A stretch of 64,000 bases of DNA from Flaccisagitta enflata (Eukaryota; Chaetognatha; Sagittoidea; Aphragmophora), in contig OZ231127.1 in NCBI GenBank assembly GCA_965153355.1, positions 76,384,001 through 76,448,000 on the forward strand, in the 5' to 3' direction. Under the pieces are notes generated by a model, which saw nothing but the letters and a program-made list of their open reading frames with translations, ran no database searches and had not been told where the DNA came from. Numbering within the stretch: position 1 is the stretch's first letter; the number at the start of each line of letters is the position of its first letter. The translations under genes and the position numbers were made by a program. Below are positions 1-11,367 of this stretch, in pieces.

Positions 1-254
1 TCGTATTTATATGTAAATGAATGAGAAAACGTCGGCGCAGAATTGTTGGGAACTCATCCTGGACATCATCCTTTGAAAACCGACCATCTACAATTCTACA
101 TGTACACGAGTTGTGCGTTTGTATCTCAACGTCTGTCTGTTGTCAAAAGGAGTGATTGGTGCTCCGAATCTGCCGTTCATGACAAAATACTATCACAATT
201 GCTTTGAGTGAGTTTTTGATCACTTGCCTTAAAGATTCTACCACTTTAAGAGCA
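1..254. other. Non-repetitive lead-in, nothing recognised
   Basis: Ordinary mixed-composition DNA. Short open frames on both strands show no recognisable domain. It runs into the minisatellite that starts near 255. Confidence 0.5.
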
Positions 255-836
255 CCCCATTTACTGTCGGATCCCACCTCCACTGTCCCACTCCAACTGA
301 CCGGCCAACTGCCGGTTTCCACCTCCACTATGCCATCAACTGTCAGCTTCCTCAACCATCATGTCGGCTGTTGGCTCCCACCTCCGCTATATCGACTACC
401 ATCGGCTTCGGCCACCAAATACTGGACCTAACCTCCTCTGCATTGCTGACTCTCGGTTCTCGCCACCATCATGCGGCTGAGTGTTAGCTCCCACCTCCAC
501 TGTACCGTCAACCATCGGCTACTTCCACTATCACGTAAACTGTCGGCCCTCAAATCCTCTGTACTGCCGACTCTTGGCTCCCACCACCATTATGAGGCCA
601 ACTGTCCGCTCCCAACTCCGCTGTATTATCAACCATCGGCCACTTCCAGCGTCTTGTCGACTGTTGGCCCTCACCTCTTCTGCACTGCCGACTCTTGGCT
701 CCCACCACCATCATGCGGCTCCCACCTCAACTGTACCATCGACTATCAGCTACCACCTCCATCATGTGGCCGACTGTCGGCTCCAACCTCCACTGTGCCG
801 TCAACTGTCGGCTACTTCCACCATCGAGCGGCCGAC
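255..836 (+). repeat. Degenerate GC-rich minisatellite (GTCGGCTCCCACCTCCACTG-type units)
   Basis: Variants of CTGTCGGCTCCCACCTCCACT and CCGACTCTTGGCTCCCACCA recur about every 35-60 bases. Several plus frames stay open through the array because the unit rarely holds a stop. This explains the Ser/Pro/His/Cys-rich open frame from 471 onward, which ends by running into the (GA)n(CA)n tract. Three frames are open at once and there is no codon-specific conservation, so I call it a repeat and not a gene. Confidence 0.7.
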
Positions 837-972
837 TTTTATTCCATCTTCATTAATTTCTTGAAGAAGCAAAAAATCACCTCCTACAAAGGAAATTCTT
901 CATCTGCAATTAATTCCTCGTCTATCTCGTCTTTCACGTCTTTTTACGTATACAAACTTTCTGAAGACAACG

Positions 973-1145
<173 letters not shown>

Positions 1146-1535
1146 GCAGGCAGGCAGACAAAGAAAGAGGCAATGAGAAAGACAGAGAGAGTGGCACGAA
1201 AGATAGTAAGACAAGACAGACATGATGAAAAAAAGTAGCAGTTTAACTGGGATAGGAGAGGACAAGGAAGAAAACTAGAGGAATAAGATTTGAAAAAATA
1301 TAAAAGAAAGGAGTAAGAAAAGAAAATAAAGAAAAACGTCTACAGAAGAAAGAAGACAAGATTGGAAGAAGATGGAAATCGCATCTAATTTCTTTTCTAA
1401 TGCATGTTTTGCACCATAGAAATGCTGAAGCTGCATTCATTCATTCCAGCACGCAGCAGCATTCACGTTTTAGCTCAGCAGCATGCAGCTGTCCCAGGCT
1501 TTCTTCGAGTTCAAGACATGAAAAAGGCATTAAAG

Positions 1536-1539
<4 letters not shown>

Positions 1540-1594
<55 letters not shown>
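1540..1594. repeat. (GA)n microsatellite
   Basis: About 27 AG units. Flanked by purine-rich DNA (1240-1370 and 1670-1715) with many GAAA and AAAG words. Confidence 0.97.
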
Positions 1595-1595
<1 letters not shown>

Positions 1596-1977
1596 AGTAG
1601 GTGGGCCTGTATTTGTCTTCTGGGAGTTCAAACCAGAGCCTTTTTTTTCTTTTGTCATATGATTTCTTAAAAAAAGAAATGAAAAAGAAAACAAGAAAAA
1701 GAAAAAGAAAAAAACTGCATAATCTGTAAAATGGCAGCGACAAAAGATTTTGAACGACGGCGTGTGGTTTCTGCCACCACTTGGAATGCATTTGCTCTTA
1801 TCTAGACGCAGATTTAGTTTTTAAAAGCAGATCTGGTTAAAAAGTGGAACAACCTTCATGTGATTCCCTTTATTCACATGCACATGCTAGAAGGGTAATT
1901 TCAAGAAGACATAAGTATTTTCTCTGCTAAAAAAAGAGCAGTCTTAATGAAAGGAACAAAATGAGTAAATGCAGGAA

Positions 1978-1978
1978 T

Positions 1979-2053
<75 letters not shown>

Positions 2054-2148
2054 AACTGATAGACAGACAAACAGATATAAAATACACTGATGAACAAACT
2101 GAGAGGCAACCATGCAGACAGTCAGACAGACAGATGGACAGACAGATG

Positions 2149-2204
<56 letters not shown>

Positions 2205-2268
2205 GTCAGATGTACAGACAAACTGACAGACAGACATACAAACTGGCAGGAAGACAGACAGACAAACA
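1978..2268. repeat. (CAGA)n tetranucleotide array, two blocks
   Basis: Perfect CAGA repeats fill 1979-2049 and about 2115-2215. Between and after them are degenerate units (GATGGACAGA, CAAACTGACAGA). The resulting frames (TDRQTDRQ / SVCLSVCL) are repeat translations. Confidence 0.95.
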
Positions 2269-2269
2269 G

Positions 2270-3560
2270 AGAGGGAAAGCTTTTACAGGATTCCCGGAGA
2301 CAAAAAGGACGAAGCAAGATAAGAAAAATGAGAATTAACTTCGTGATGGAACAATAAAAGAATTTTCTTCTCTCCTTTTTTTAGGAGCAAAGAAAAGAGA
2401 AGAAAAAAAATACCGCCCAGATTTAATTAAGAATTCTGCGACGATTTCTTATTCGCGGCAATTAGTAGGTTTGCCTGCTGTATGATGGAGTACATAGTCT
2501 AGTGAGCATGAATTCAAAGGTGGTCTGAGAAGATAGCGCAATTAGTACGTTTTCCTGCTGTAATACGCATGAGGGTGATTGAAAAATGGCCCATGAACAA
2601 AGTTCTATCAGCAAGTCTGCGTGCACTTTGATTTAGTCAGTCTGTTGCGCCTTTTAGAAGTACAAATTTGGGCTGTGCGCTATGGAAGAATGGTATATTT
2701 GGTCAAGCAACATATTTACCGGCAGCTTGATGTCCTGGACAATGAGCACTTGGTGCATTTGTCCACTATCGTTATCGTTATGTAGCTTATACTGGTTTTG
2801 AATGAAATACACTGTGGTTCACAAGAAATAGAAATGGTCACGTTGGTTCCCAATTGTTGGAATGTTGCACAAAGGCTCATTTGAAAGCACTTTTGCAGAG
2901 CCAGGGGAAGTTCAATCATGGCCTTTCTAGGCACCCTGGCAAACGTATTGTACACTAGCACCCTAAAGTCGCCTGAAGATATAGTGAACGTAAAAAGAAC
3001 CCCATCAAGCCAGATACTGAGATAGGTTGATCTGGGAGGTGAAAGGGGAAAAGGCAGAAAAGGGGACTGAAAACCGGAGCATATTTTTCATTTTGTTGCT
3101 GGGCGGTTTTGTGCTTTAGCCTTTAACGACTCTGCGCGCGTAATGAGCCAGAAATGAGGCCAGAATTGAAATCAAGAAAACGACGAAACCGTAAAAACGC
3201 CAGAACCAAGTTTAGCCTGCAACCTCCACGGCTGAATATAGTCCGCCACCTCCAGAGCCAAGTTCAGCCTGTCATCTCCAAAGCCGCCCTCATTAACAAG
3301 ACTGCTCCTATCATGGCCGTGATATACTAGGTTGGGCTTGCCACCTGCAGGACCTAGTTCACTCAGCCATCTCCATACTCAACACAGTGAGCCAAAATCA
3401 CGACACAGGCAAATGAACCACCCAGCCGCACCACCTTAACCATGCCAGACCCCCCCCCCCCACAACAATTTACGTCGCTGCTACTTCCATAATCAACATA
3501 GTACCTCAATCAATACTGCCAGATCTACAAGCTTGCACTTTCATCTTCACCACCGTTGCA
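2270..3560. other. Unique-looking region without a recognisable gene
   Basis: Mixed-composition DNA. One short word (CAATTAGTA followed by GTTT and CCTGCTGTA) occurs at about 2459 and again at about 2539. Around 3200-3400 there are loose repeats of AGCCAAGTTCAGCCTG and CCACCTCCAG. The longest frame (2716-2961, minus) shows no recognisable domain. Confidence 0.5.
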
Positions 3561-3564
3561 ACGA

Positions 3565-3569
3565 AGGAA

Positions 3570-3667
<98 letters not shown>

Positions 3668-3711
3668 AGGAAAGAAAGAGAAAAAAAAGAAAAGAAGGAA
3701 GAAAGAAAGAG

Positions 3712-3778
<67 letters not shown>

Positions 3779-3837
3779 AGGAAGGAAGGAAAGAAAGAGA
3801 AAAAAAAGAGAAGAAGGAAGAAAGAAACAAAGAAACA

Positions 3838-3915
<78 letters not shown>

Positions 3916-3996
3916 CAAGGAAGGAAAGAAATAAGGAGAGAAACAAAGAAACAAAGAAAGAAAAAGACAAAGAGAGAAACAAAGCATAAAGAAAGA
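3565..3996. repeat. (GAAA)n array with GGAA and AAAAAAGA interruptions
   Basis: About 430 bases of GAAA units on the plus strand. An internal block around 3661-3715 recurs around 3779-3826 (GGAAGGAAAGAAAGAGAAAAAAAGA), so the array has expanded in larger segments. All Lys/Glu/Arg or Phe/Leu/Ser frames here are repeat translations. Confidence 0.97.
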
Positions 3997-4014
3997 AAGA
4001 CAGACACAGAGATT

Positions 4015-4790
4015 GTAAAAATCAACCTGCGCCAAGATGTGTACGCTAAAAGTGGGTAGGATCGGCCATTCAAAACTATCATGATTTCTAGGGTTTTATG
4101 GAGTCTAAGGACTCAATGGGCGTGATATGAATAACATTGCATGAGAAAATTCGAACTCGAGTTATCCCTCATCTGAAAACATCTGTTTTCTCGCCTCTTG
4201 GAAAAGTAACAACATTTCAGCTGCTCTTGAGGAAAAGTTGATAAATTTTAGAGTGTAGTCACTGACGTAAATTTCATGTACTGATGCTAATTCCCTGATT
4301 AGCTGCTTAAACTTTCTAAGCTATGCCATTGGTTGCCACGATTTTTCCCCTTGTAACGTAAATTTATGACTCTTAACAACATATGATGCACCAACCAATG
4401 AGCGTTCATGACATGACCCAACAACCAATCACAGCTCAGCCTGAATGAGGCGCTAGTAGTCATGTTAGTTGGGCCACACTCAGGCTTGAGAACAACCAGC
4501 CTCATAGAAAGTGAGGACCTAATAAATTGTATAAAACCTCCTAAGAAGGATCGCGAATAATAGCATTGGAGTGAATTCGACAATTAATAAACAGCGGAGA
4601 ATAGAAAAAACATGCCAGCTTCTTCCTGATCTTACTACCAGCCACACAGTTCTCCCAATAATCAGCTGTCATGTTGTTGAGGAATAGAGGCAGAGATTGC
4701 TGGTGGTTAGAAAAAAAACATAAGGCTAATTACGGTCTCCCTACTAAAAGTCCCACTGGTCGTCACGCTGTTAATAGAGCGAATCGACTT
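4015..4790. other. Unique-looking region, nothing recognised
   Basis: AT-moderate DNA with no long repeat and only short frames without recognisable domains. Confidence 0.45.
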
Positions 4791-4793
4791 CAG

Positions 4794-4999
4794 AACAAGG
4801 GCGGATACACGGCTACTGAAGTCGCGTGCGGGTGGGCAGGGGCCATGTTTGAGGTCACTAGACCATTTGGGTAGGAGCAGTGAGGTACAAAAATGAAAAT
4901 CATAAAAAAAGTAAAGTGTGACCGACCGACCGACCGACCGACCAACCAACCGACCGACGGACAAAGCGGGGTGTAGAGTCGCGTGCAGGCGACTAAAAA
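4794..4999 (-). mobile_element. Helitron-like short element, long subfamily
   Basis: Read on the minus strand it starts in TTTTT with the tag AGTCGCCTGC inside a hairpin. Next come CTCTACACCCCG, a TCGG/TTGG tetranucleotide core and a T-rich spacer, then CCTCACTGCTCC and GGCCCCTGCCCACCC. After these is GCACGCGACT, the reverse complement of the start tag with one mismatch. The end is GTGTATCC followed by the terminal GCCCTTGTT. There is no coding capacity. Near-identical copies lie at 47185-47398 and 54155-54364. Assignment to Helitron/Helentron-type elements is inferred from this architecture. Confidence 0.75.
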
Positions 5000-5257
5000 G
5001 GAAAACAAAATGGCGACCGAAAATATAAAAACGGTGAAAAAAAGAAAGATAAAAGAGCAAAGCAGAAAAGAAATATGGGGACGCGGACGAACGAGTTCAC
5101 GAGCGAGCGAGCGAGCGAGCCGTAAACAAGGGACTGCTTCAAAGCTAAGGCAACCTGTTAGTTGGCATTTTGACGATAGTAGACAGAGGCAAAGTTAAAC
5201 ATGTATACAGGCAACATGGTGGATCAAGCCATAGAGAGAAGCAGATACTGTGTACTG

Positions 5258-5296
<39 letters not shown>

Positions 5297-5340
5297 AGTA
5301 GTTGTGGTTGTAGTTGTTGTTGTTGTTGTTGTTGTTGTGG

Positions 5341-5429
<89 letters not shown>

Positions 5430-5455
5430 ATTGTTGTTGTTGCAGTTGCTGTTAT
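5258..5455. repeat. (GTT)n trinucleotide array
   Basis: About 65 GTT units with rare GTG, GTA and ATT variants. All plus frames read as poly-Val, poly-Leu or poly-Cys. Confidence 0.97.
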
Positions 5456-5552
5456 TGAAGTTAGTTGCTGCGTTTGGAAGGCGGGAGGGAAAAAATGCGT
5501 CACGTGACTTTCTGAAAAGACGCAGTCAACCGGAAGTAAAGCGAACAACGTG

Positions 5553-5553
5553 G

Positions 5554-5616
<63 letters not shown>
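5553..5616. repeat. (GA)n microsatellite
   Basis: AG units with one AAAG interruption near 5572. A GT/GG-rich stretch (about 5640-5735) follows. Confidence 0.95.
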
Positions 5617-5620
<4 letters not shown>

Positions 5621-5954
5621 TGCCAATGTATGAAAGTTGGTTATCCCGGTTGTGGTCCTGGTTGGTGGTATAGAACGGTGGTTATGGGTCGCGGGTGGCG
5701 GTGGATGTGGCATATGGTTTGTGGGTGGTTGGGGCAGTTAATGATTTAAACTTGGCTCTCTATTCCTTATTATGATTTTTTTCTCGAATTTGCCTAGCTT
5801 TAGGAATAAATGACACAAATATGTTTAAATATTTCGGAGTTGCTGTTCCATTATGGTCGAGCAATGTCATACATTCTGTCTTACTACTTCCAAAATCGGC
5901 TTCAGTCTTAATTGACGGGACTGCAGCTTCCAAGCCTTCCATTCTCACTGCCTT

Positions 5955-6376
5955 GAATGTACGTTGATTGTGCGTTAAAATGTGCGTTGAGTGTGTGTTG
6001 AATTTGCGGTGAATGTGCTTTGAGTGTGTGGTCAATTTGCGTTGAATTTGCATTGAATGTGCGTTGAATGTGCGTTGAATGTGCAATGAATTTGCATTGA
6101 AAGTGCATTGAATGTGCGCTGGATGTGTGTTGAGTTTGGGTTGACTGTGCATTGAATATTACTTTAATGTGCGTTGAGTGTGCATCTAATGTGCGTTGAG
6201 TGTGCATCTAATGTGTGTTGAGTGTGCATTGAATGTGTGTTGAGTGAGCATTGAGTGTTATTGCATTGAATGTGCGTTAAGTGTGCATTCACTTGGTGTT
6301 GGATTTGCGTTTGATGTGCGTTGAATGTGCGTTGAATGTTCGTTGAATGCGCACTGAATGTGCGTTGAAAGTGCGT
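5955..6376. repeat. 11-bp minisatellite, GTGCGTTGAAT units
   Basis: About 38 units of GTGCGTTGAAT and variants (GTGCATTGAAT, TTGCATTGAAA, GTGTGTTGAGT) in strict 11-bp register. GTGCGTTGAGT and GTGCATCTAAT alternate near 6170-6215, giving a local 22-bp period. The minus-strand unit has no stop in any phase, so three minus frames stay open and each reads as an 11-residue peptide repeat. That follows from the 33-base common multiple and is not evidence of a gene. Confidence 0.93.
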
Positions 6377-6868
6377 GCCTACAGGCGTAGTAATCAAATT
6401 GATGACAGGAGAGTCGGCAAGACGGAAGATATTTCCCTCATAAAGTTCATTCTGCGCTTCTTTCCTTTCATCATCAATAGCCATGCAAAAACGAGGAAAC
6501 CATTGAAGACTTGATTGAATTTTCCCTTGCCGTTACGCGTGACTCTTTATATCATGTCATATCATTGAACCAAGACTTGATAAAACGACAGCATCTTATG
6601 AAATGTTAGTTTCTATCTATTTTTTGTAATGACTACTGATTCGTTTATCTAACACCCGTCGCACAAATACTGACAAATAGTACAATGAAAGTGGATACAT
6701 GAAAAGCCAGATTGGACCAGTAACATGAAATTCTTACTAAAGCCCACACTTAAGCTCAAATTTCATTTTACTACTTATTAGAAATGAATGTTTGATTTAG
6801 CTTTGCCTAAGTGGCTTGTTACTTACCTATTGTGTTGATCGACGAGGCATGAAAAAGAAGGAGCAAGA
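6377..6868. other. AT-rich spacer, nothing recognised
   Basis: No repeat longer than a few units and no frame with a recognisable domain. Confidence 0.4.
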
Positions 6869-6869
6869 C

Positions 6870-7002
6870 AAAAGGAATGGGGTGTGAGGCGGGGTAGGGA
6901 TTGGGGTGGGGTGGGGCGGGGTGGCGGTTGGGGTGGTGTGAGGTTGGATAGTGGTTGGGGTGGGGTGGGGCAGGATAGGGGTTGGGGTGGGGGAGGATAA
7001 AA
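6870..7002 (+). repeat. G-rich array with many GGGG runs
   Basis: Units of GGGGTGGGGTGGGG and GGTTGGGGTGG give more than ten runs of three or four G on the plus strand with short loops. This is strong potential for G-quadruplex formation. The minus frame (Pro/Thr/Gln-rich) is a repeat translation. Confidence 0.9.
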
Positions 7003-7324
7003 TGTTAGGAAGCTGATGATAGTGGGAAAAAACGATTTCGATGTCAAAGTTTACTGTAAACTGAACCTAAAATGATGGTCGTTTGATTTCACCTTTGCAC
7101 GTCAATATACATGAAAATTCCGCAGTATCAATATCGAAAATGAGAAAAAGCAGCAATAAAAAAACAAACCACTCTTTTATTTAGCCAAATTGAATGTAAA
7201 AAATACGTCAACAACGATATTGCCAATGAATATCGAATTAACCGATGAACAGCAGGAGAGAATTACATACAAATGGCAGCGGGAATTGGCCAATATAATC
7301 TGCCTGCTGCTTTTTCTCTACATA

Positions 7325-7497
<173 letters not shown>

Positions 7498-7581
7498 GTG
7501 TCAGAGGATAGTGGATGACGTATTATGTACAAAAATCGATCGTATTTCATCATTTTCTATCGTTATTCGTCGTCATTCATC

Positions 7582-7723
7582 TTTTTAGGTGCGACAAAGC
7601 ACCTCTATAACTGGCTGTGTCCGTTGGTTGGTTGGTCGGTCGGTCGGTCTGTTGGTCGGTCGGGTAACGCATTCGTTCGACGATCCACAGGTCGCGGCTT
7701 ATTGGCCTATTTAGCCTTGTTTC
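7582..7723 (+). mobile_element. Helitron-like short element, short subfamily
   Basis: Starts in TTTTT with the hairpin AGGTGC-GACAAA-GCACCT, then CTCTATAACTGGCTGTGTCC and a TTGG/TCGG/TCTG core. GTAACGCATTCGTTCGACGATCCACA is near the end, and it closes with GGCCTATTTAGCCTTGTTT. It is the same subfamily as 49826-49946 and the partial copy at 58152-58243. The 3' partner of the tag is degenerate here. Confidence 0.75.
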
Positions 7724-7949
7724 TTTTTTTTTTTGGGGGGGGGGGGGAGTTTCGTTTCCATTTTCGTTTCTAATCTACTCCCCGAAAATAGAAATGCGTC
7801 GACGGACGGGACTAAGAGGGAAAAATCAAATTTCCCAAAATGGCATCATTTACGAAATTGGTTCTGTCTCTTTTTTTGCACCGCGTCTCCTCACTTTCGC
7901 TTTTCATCTCCGCATCTCGTCGCCGCGTTTACGGCTTCGACGTTTAAGT

Positions 7950-8862
7950 GCCGAGTTTGCCACCGGAGCCAAATTCCAATTCCCGAGACATGCGGCGCCG
8001 GAGCCAAATCCTGAGGCTGGCGACTGATTTATATTTCGGCGCCAAAGCCAATTCTGAAGAAAGACGGAGCTGGAGCTAAATCTTAACCAAAATGAAGCCA
8101 GAGCCAATTCCTTATCGAGGCACAACCAGATATGATACCCTTAAAGAGGCTGTGCAAGCTGAAGCGTCATTAAGAATTGGCACTGGCGCTAACCGCACCA
8201 GAAATAAGCGCTGAAGCCAATTCTTAAGATAGGTAGCACCAGAGCCAAATCATAAGCTAAGCAACGCTGACCCTGATTTCTATCCCAGGCAGCGTTGGCG
8301 CTAATTCCCAACCCAGGCAGAACCAGATCCGATTCCCAACCTAGTCGACGCCAGAGCCAATTCCTACCCTAAGCAGCGTTGTTGCTATTCCCAATCCAAG
8401 GTGGCACCAGAGCCAATTCCTAACCTAAGCGGCGCCAGAGCGGATTCCTCAACCTAGGCGGCGCCAGAGGAAATTCCTAACCTAGGCGGCGCCAGAGCCA
8501 ATTCCTACCCTAAGCAGCGTTGTTGCTATTCCCAATCCAAGGTGGCACCAGAGCCAATTCCTAACCTAAGCGGCGCCAGAGCGGATTCCTCAACCTAGGC
8601 GGCGCCAGAGGAAATTCCTAACCTAGGCGGCGCCAAATCCAATTCCTAACCTATATGGCATCGGCGCTATTCCTAATACTAGGCAGTCCCAGAGCTAATT
8701 CCTAACCTAAGCGGCGCCAAATTCGATTCCTAGCCCAAGCAGCGCCAGAGCCAGTTGCCAACCTAGGCGGCGCCAGAGCCAATTCCTAACCTAAGTGGCG
8801 CCAGAGCCGATTCCTAACCTAAGCGGCGTCGGCTCTACTCCTAAACCGAGGCGGCGTCAATT
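7950..8862 (+). repeat. 28-bp GC-rich minisatellite (GGCGCCAGAGCCAATTCCTA)
   Basis: Units close to GCGCCAGAGCC AATTCCTAACC TAAGTG repeat every 28-29 bases, about 30 times, and degenerate toward 7950. A five-unit block is duplicated: TTCCTACCCTAAGCAGCGTT starts at 8361 and again at 8502, a 141-bp higher-order period. Each unit contains the palindrome GGCGCC. The period is not a multiple of three, so coding is unlikely. Confidence 0.92.
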
Positions 8863-9040
8863 TGAAAGTGACGGCAGAACGTAGGAAACAAATTATGACG
8901 GCTGCCGAAATTCACTTAACCCCTAAAAGCATTCTTTCAGTTTTGGCCATCATTCTACCTGTCCATCAATATCTGTCTTTGTCTCACAGTCCTTCATTTG
9001 TCTTTCTTTGACCGTCCCTTTCTCTCGCCCTCTTTATCTG

Positions 9041-9049
<9 letters not shown>

Positions 9050-9080
<31 letters not shown>

Positions 9081-9084
9081 TCCT
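9050..9084. repeat. (CT)n tract abutting the LINE 3' end
   Basis: On the minus strand the LINE remnant ends AATAAACGCC, ATATATAGG, AGGAGAGAGTG and runs into (GA)n. The repeat lies exactly where a LINE 3' tail would be. Confidence 0.8.
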
Positions 9085-9672
9085 CCTATATATGGCGTTT
9101 ATTCACACATGAAAACGTGTAGCACAAAGAAACAATACTAAGAACACAACATGACAAAGTTGAGAGATGGAGTCAATATGAAAGCTTATGAGCTGACAGC
9201 GCGAGTAAGGCAGTTGGTTGGTAGCAGGTAAATTTTGAACAGAAAGTTCGATCTCGCTCAGCAATTAGCTCTTCCCAAGTTGGTCGACCAAGCGCGTGTT
9301 GCAGGTCCGTGACACTTTCTCTCCAAGAGAAGTTGAAAAGTTATCGAAACACGCTGTTGTAGGTAGCTCGCATTTTGCTTTTTAGCTTCCGATCCGCGAT
9401 GTGAATCACTTCCACTGCATATGAGAGAATGGAAATGCAGTGGGATTCGATGAGGCGCAGCATGACCAGATCATCAGATCTGCCATCCACACGTAGAATC
9501 GAGTTAAGGGCACGATAGAATTTGCCCAAAGTTTCTGTAACACAGCAGCCAAAGCGAGAGCCCTGAATAACCGTGACACCAAGGTACTTCCACCGTTGAA
9601 CCCACTCAATGGTAGTGCCATTCAGCTTAAGTTGACAAGATGGAGACTTTCCTTTACCAAAGCACATGTGTG
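9085..9672 (-). pseudogene. 5'-truncated non-LTR retrotransposon (LINE): reverse transcriptase C-terminus and 3' UTR
   Basis: Translated on the minus strand from about 9672, this reads MCFGKGKSPSCQLKLNG, then IEWVQRWKYLGVTV, then FYRALNSILR and LRLIESHCISILSYAVEV. This is the conserved region just after the polymerase palm in Jockey/CR1/I-like LINE reverse transcriptases (nucleic-acid copying for target-primed retrotransposition). A TAA at 9341-9343 breaks the frame. The same frame then continues as SVTDLQHALGRPTWEELIAE to a TGA at 9173-9175. About 90 bases of 3' UTR with AATAAA follow, ending at a (GA)n tail. The YxDD catalytic part and everything upstream are missing, so the copy is dead. 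The family assignment is from motif memory; the exact clade is not resolved. Confidence 0.85.
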
Positions 9673-9689
9673 TCTGTCTCTCCCTTACC

Positions 9690-9822
9690 CATTCCCTCAC
9701 TCACTTACAAACTCACAAACTGAATCATTATCTCAATCTATAACTTACTCACTGACTCACTTACTACCTAACTCACTACCACACTAACTCACTTACTCAC
9801 TTTCTCTTTCATTCTCACACTC
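9690..9822. repeat. Degenerate CTCACTTACT-type repeat
   Basis: ACTCACTNACT words recur from 9690 to 9822 with irregular spacing. They abut the truncated 5' side of the LINE fragment. Confidence 0.65.
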
Positions 9823-9901
9823 CCGTAGATGCACTGGAGTATCTGTCACTCAATTGCTGTGCTTCAAAAAGGGAAGACTCCGGCCCGGCCGGGGTTTGTC
9901 G

Positions 9902-9904
<3 letters not shown>

Positions 9905-9935
<31 letters not shown>

Positions 9936-9950
9936 ATCTCTCTCTCTCTC
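9905..9950. repeat. (CT)n microsatellite
   Basis: CT units with one TTTAT interruption. Confidence 0.95.
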
Positions 9951-10149
9951 ATTTGTACCTCCACATAGACTCGCCTCCCATCCCTTCCCGCGGGCCTCAC
10001 GTGAATTTATTCGTATGGAAATTCCTTAGGTAAACATTGGGTGGGTTTTGAAAAGGTTTTTGGCAGGATCTAGGATCCTCTATACCCTAGAAGTGATTAA
10101 TGACCAACCGGTGAAAATGCATTCACACACGCTCGCGCAGCGAGATCCA

Positions 10150-11165
10150 GTGAAGAGCAATGGATTCACTGTGGTATGTATTGCTTTCATGTTTGCGCAC
10201 TTTGAAAGATCAATGGACCCATTTCGGCTTGAATTCATACAGGGTGTATCACATCAAACAGGACAAAAGAAAACGATGTATTTTTGTTTCTAGAAGTGCA
10301 AAATCATTTCTGAAAACTGTTTCTAAAAGATAACTTCAGACGATTTTTGAATGATACAGACTTTTGCTAGTCATGGTTAACACATACCCTCAACAAAACC
10401 ATGAAAAAATGCCTTTTTTTAGCAAAAAATGCTAATTTCTATCCCAATTCAAGGTTTTTCCTTAGATTTTCCTTGCTATATACAGATATAGATAACAAAA
10501 AATGGTCAGAAATGTTTGTCAGTTAAGCTAGGACACTGAAGATTGGGATTCCCTCATGACCTTTATCAAAATTGTATCATTCAATATAGTTATTGACTTT
10601 TTTGTCAATGCGCATAAAGTTTTTTTGTGATGAAAATTACAAAAAAGTCTCTGGACCCAACCAATACTGTACAATTTTCTCATTTTTTGCACAGGTATGA
10701 TTCTACCTCACAATATTTTTAATTCAAGACCATTGCCAGGATTGTAGCACCATTTGTTTGGAAATAAGAGTGGGATAAAAGGATGCTTGTCAATGCACAA
10801 CAAAACAAGAAAAAAACTCAAAGTAAAAACTGTACTTTGCTTTGAATAATACAAAGGGATTCAGTTTTCTTAATGAGCCTTTGGCAAAATGCAGATATAA
10901 AAATCGTTTTTTAAGAGCTTTCTGAACCTGTTTACAGAATCATTCTACCATTTCTAGGAGCAAAGATACATCGTTTTCTTTGGTCCTGTTTGGCGTGGTA
11001 CTCCCTGTACAGTTATTTGCACCTTGGAGGCGCAATGGATTCACCATGGTTAGTATTCAAACTTGTTTGTGCATTATGGAACAACAATGGATTTTCTTTG
11101 ATCTGCATTCTTACATGTTTGAAGGAGCAATGAATCCATTTTGGTAAAAATTCTTACAAGAAGAT
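10150..11165 (+). repeat. About 50-bp minisatellite split by a MITE
   Basis: GCAATGGATTCAC-type words start units at about 10157, 10209, 11031, 11083 and 11128. Each carries a following TTCATGTTTG/TTGTTTGTGCA segment, with spacing of 52, 52 and 45 bases outside the inserted element at 10240-11007. Confidence 0.65.
10240..11007. mobile_element. Tc1/mariner-type MITE, 768 bp
   Basis: The ends are long terminal inverted repeats. The left starts CAGGGTGTATCACATCAAAC, and the right, read inverted, starts CAGGGAGTACCACGCCAAAC. About 48 of 56 positions match, including the shared segment AAAGAAAACGATGTAT. The element is bounded by TA at 10238-10239 and 11008-11009, the target duplication of Tc1/mariner transposases. 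The interior is AT-rich with no transposase frame, so it must have been moved in trans. It sits inside a minisatellite whose units resume on the far side. Confidence 0.88.
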
Positions 11166-11305
11166 CACTTACTCACTTTTACAAATTAATAATGGGCTCA
11201 ACTTGGATCTAGTCTGTCTGCTTAATCATCTACATCATGCATTTAAGAAGTATGCTGCCACAGTACTTCCATATCAACGTGGAAACAAGCTTGATTTTTT
11301 GTCAT

Positions 11306-11309
<4 letters not shown>

Positions 11310-11363
<54 letters not shown>
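11310..11363. repeat. (CT)n microsatellite
   Basis: About 27 uninterrupted CT units. Confidence 0.97.

Positions 11364-11367
<4 letters not shown>

Noticed and set aside
1978-2268. Regular spacing suggestive of a CRISPR-like array
   Set aside because: Simple (CAGA)n with no spacers; the window is eukaryotic. The 28-bp and 21-bp arrays also lack unique spacers.
3506-4082. Several 130-185 residue Phe/Leu/Ser or Lys/Glu frames
   Set aside because: Direct translation of (GAAA)n in every phase and both strands; the same holds at 17884-18440, 19674-20891, 41068-41570, 48132-48923 and 54566-55339.
4920-4975. Independent (GACC)n microsatellite
   Set aside because: It is the core of the Helitron-like element at 4794-4999, not a free microsatellite; the same applies to the other GTCG/GTCC tracts.
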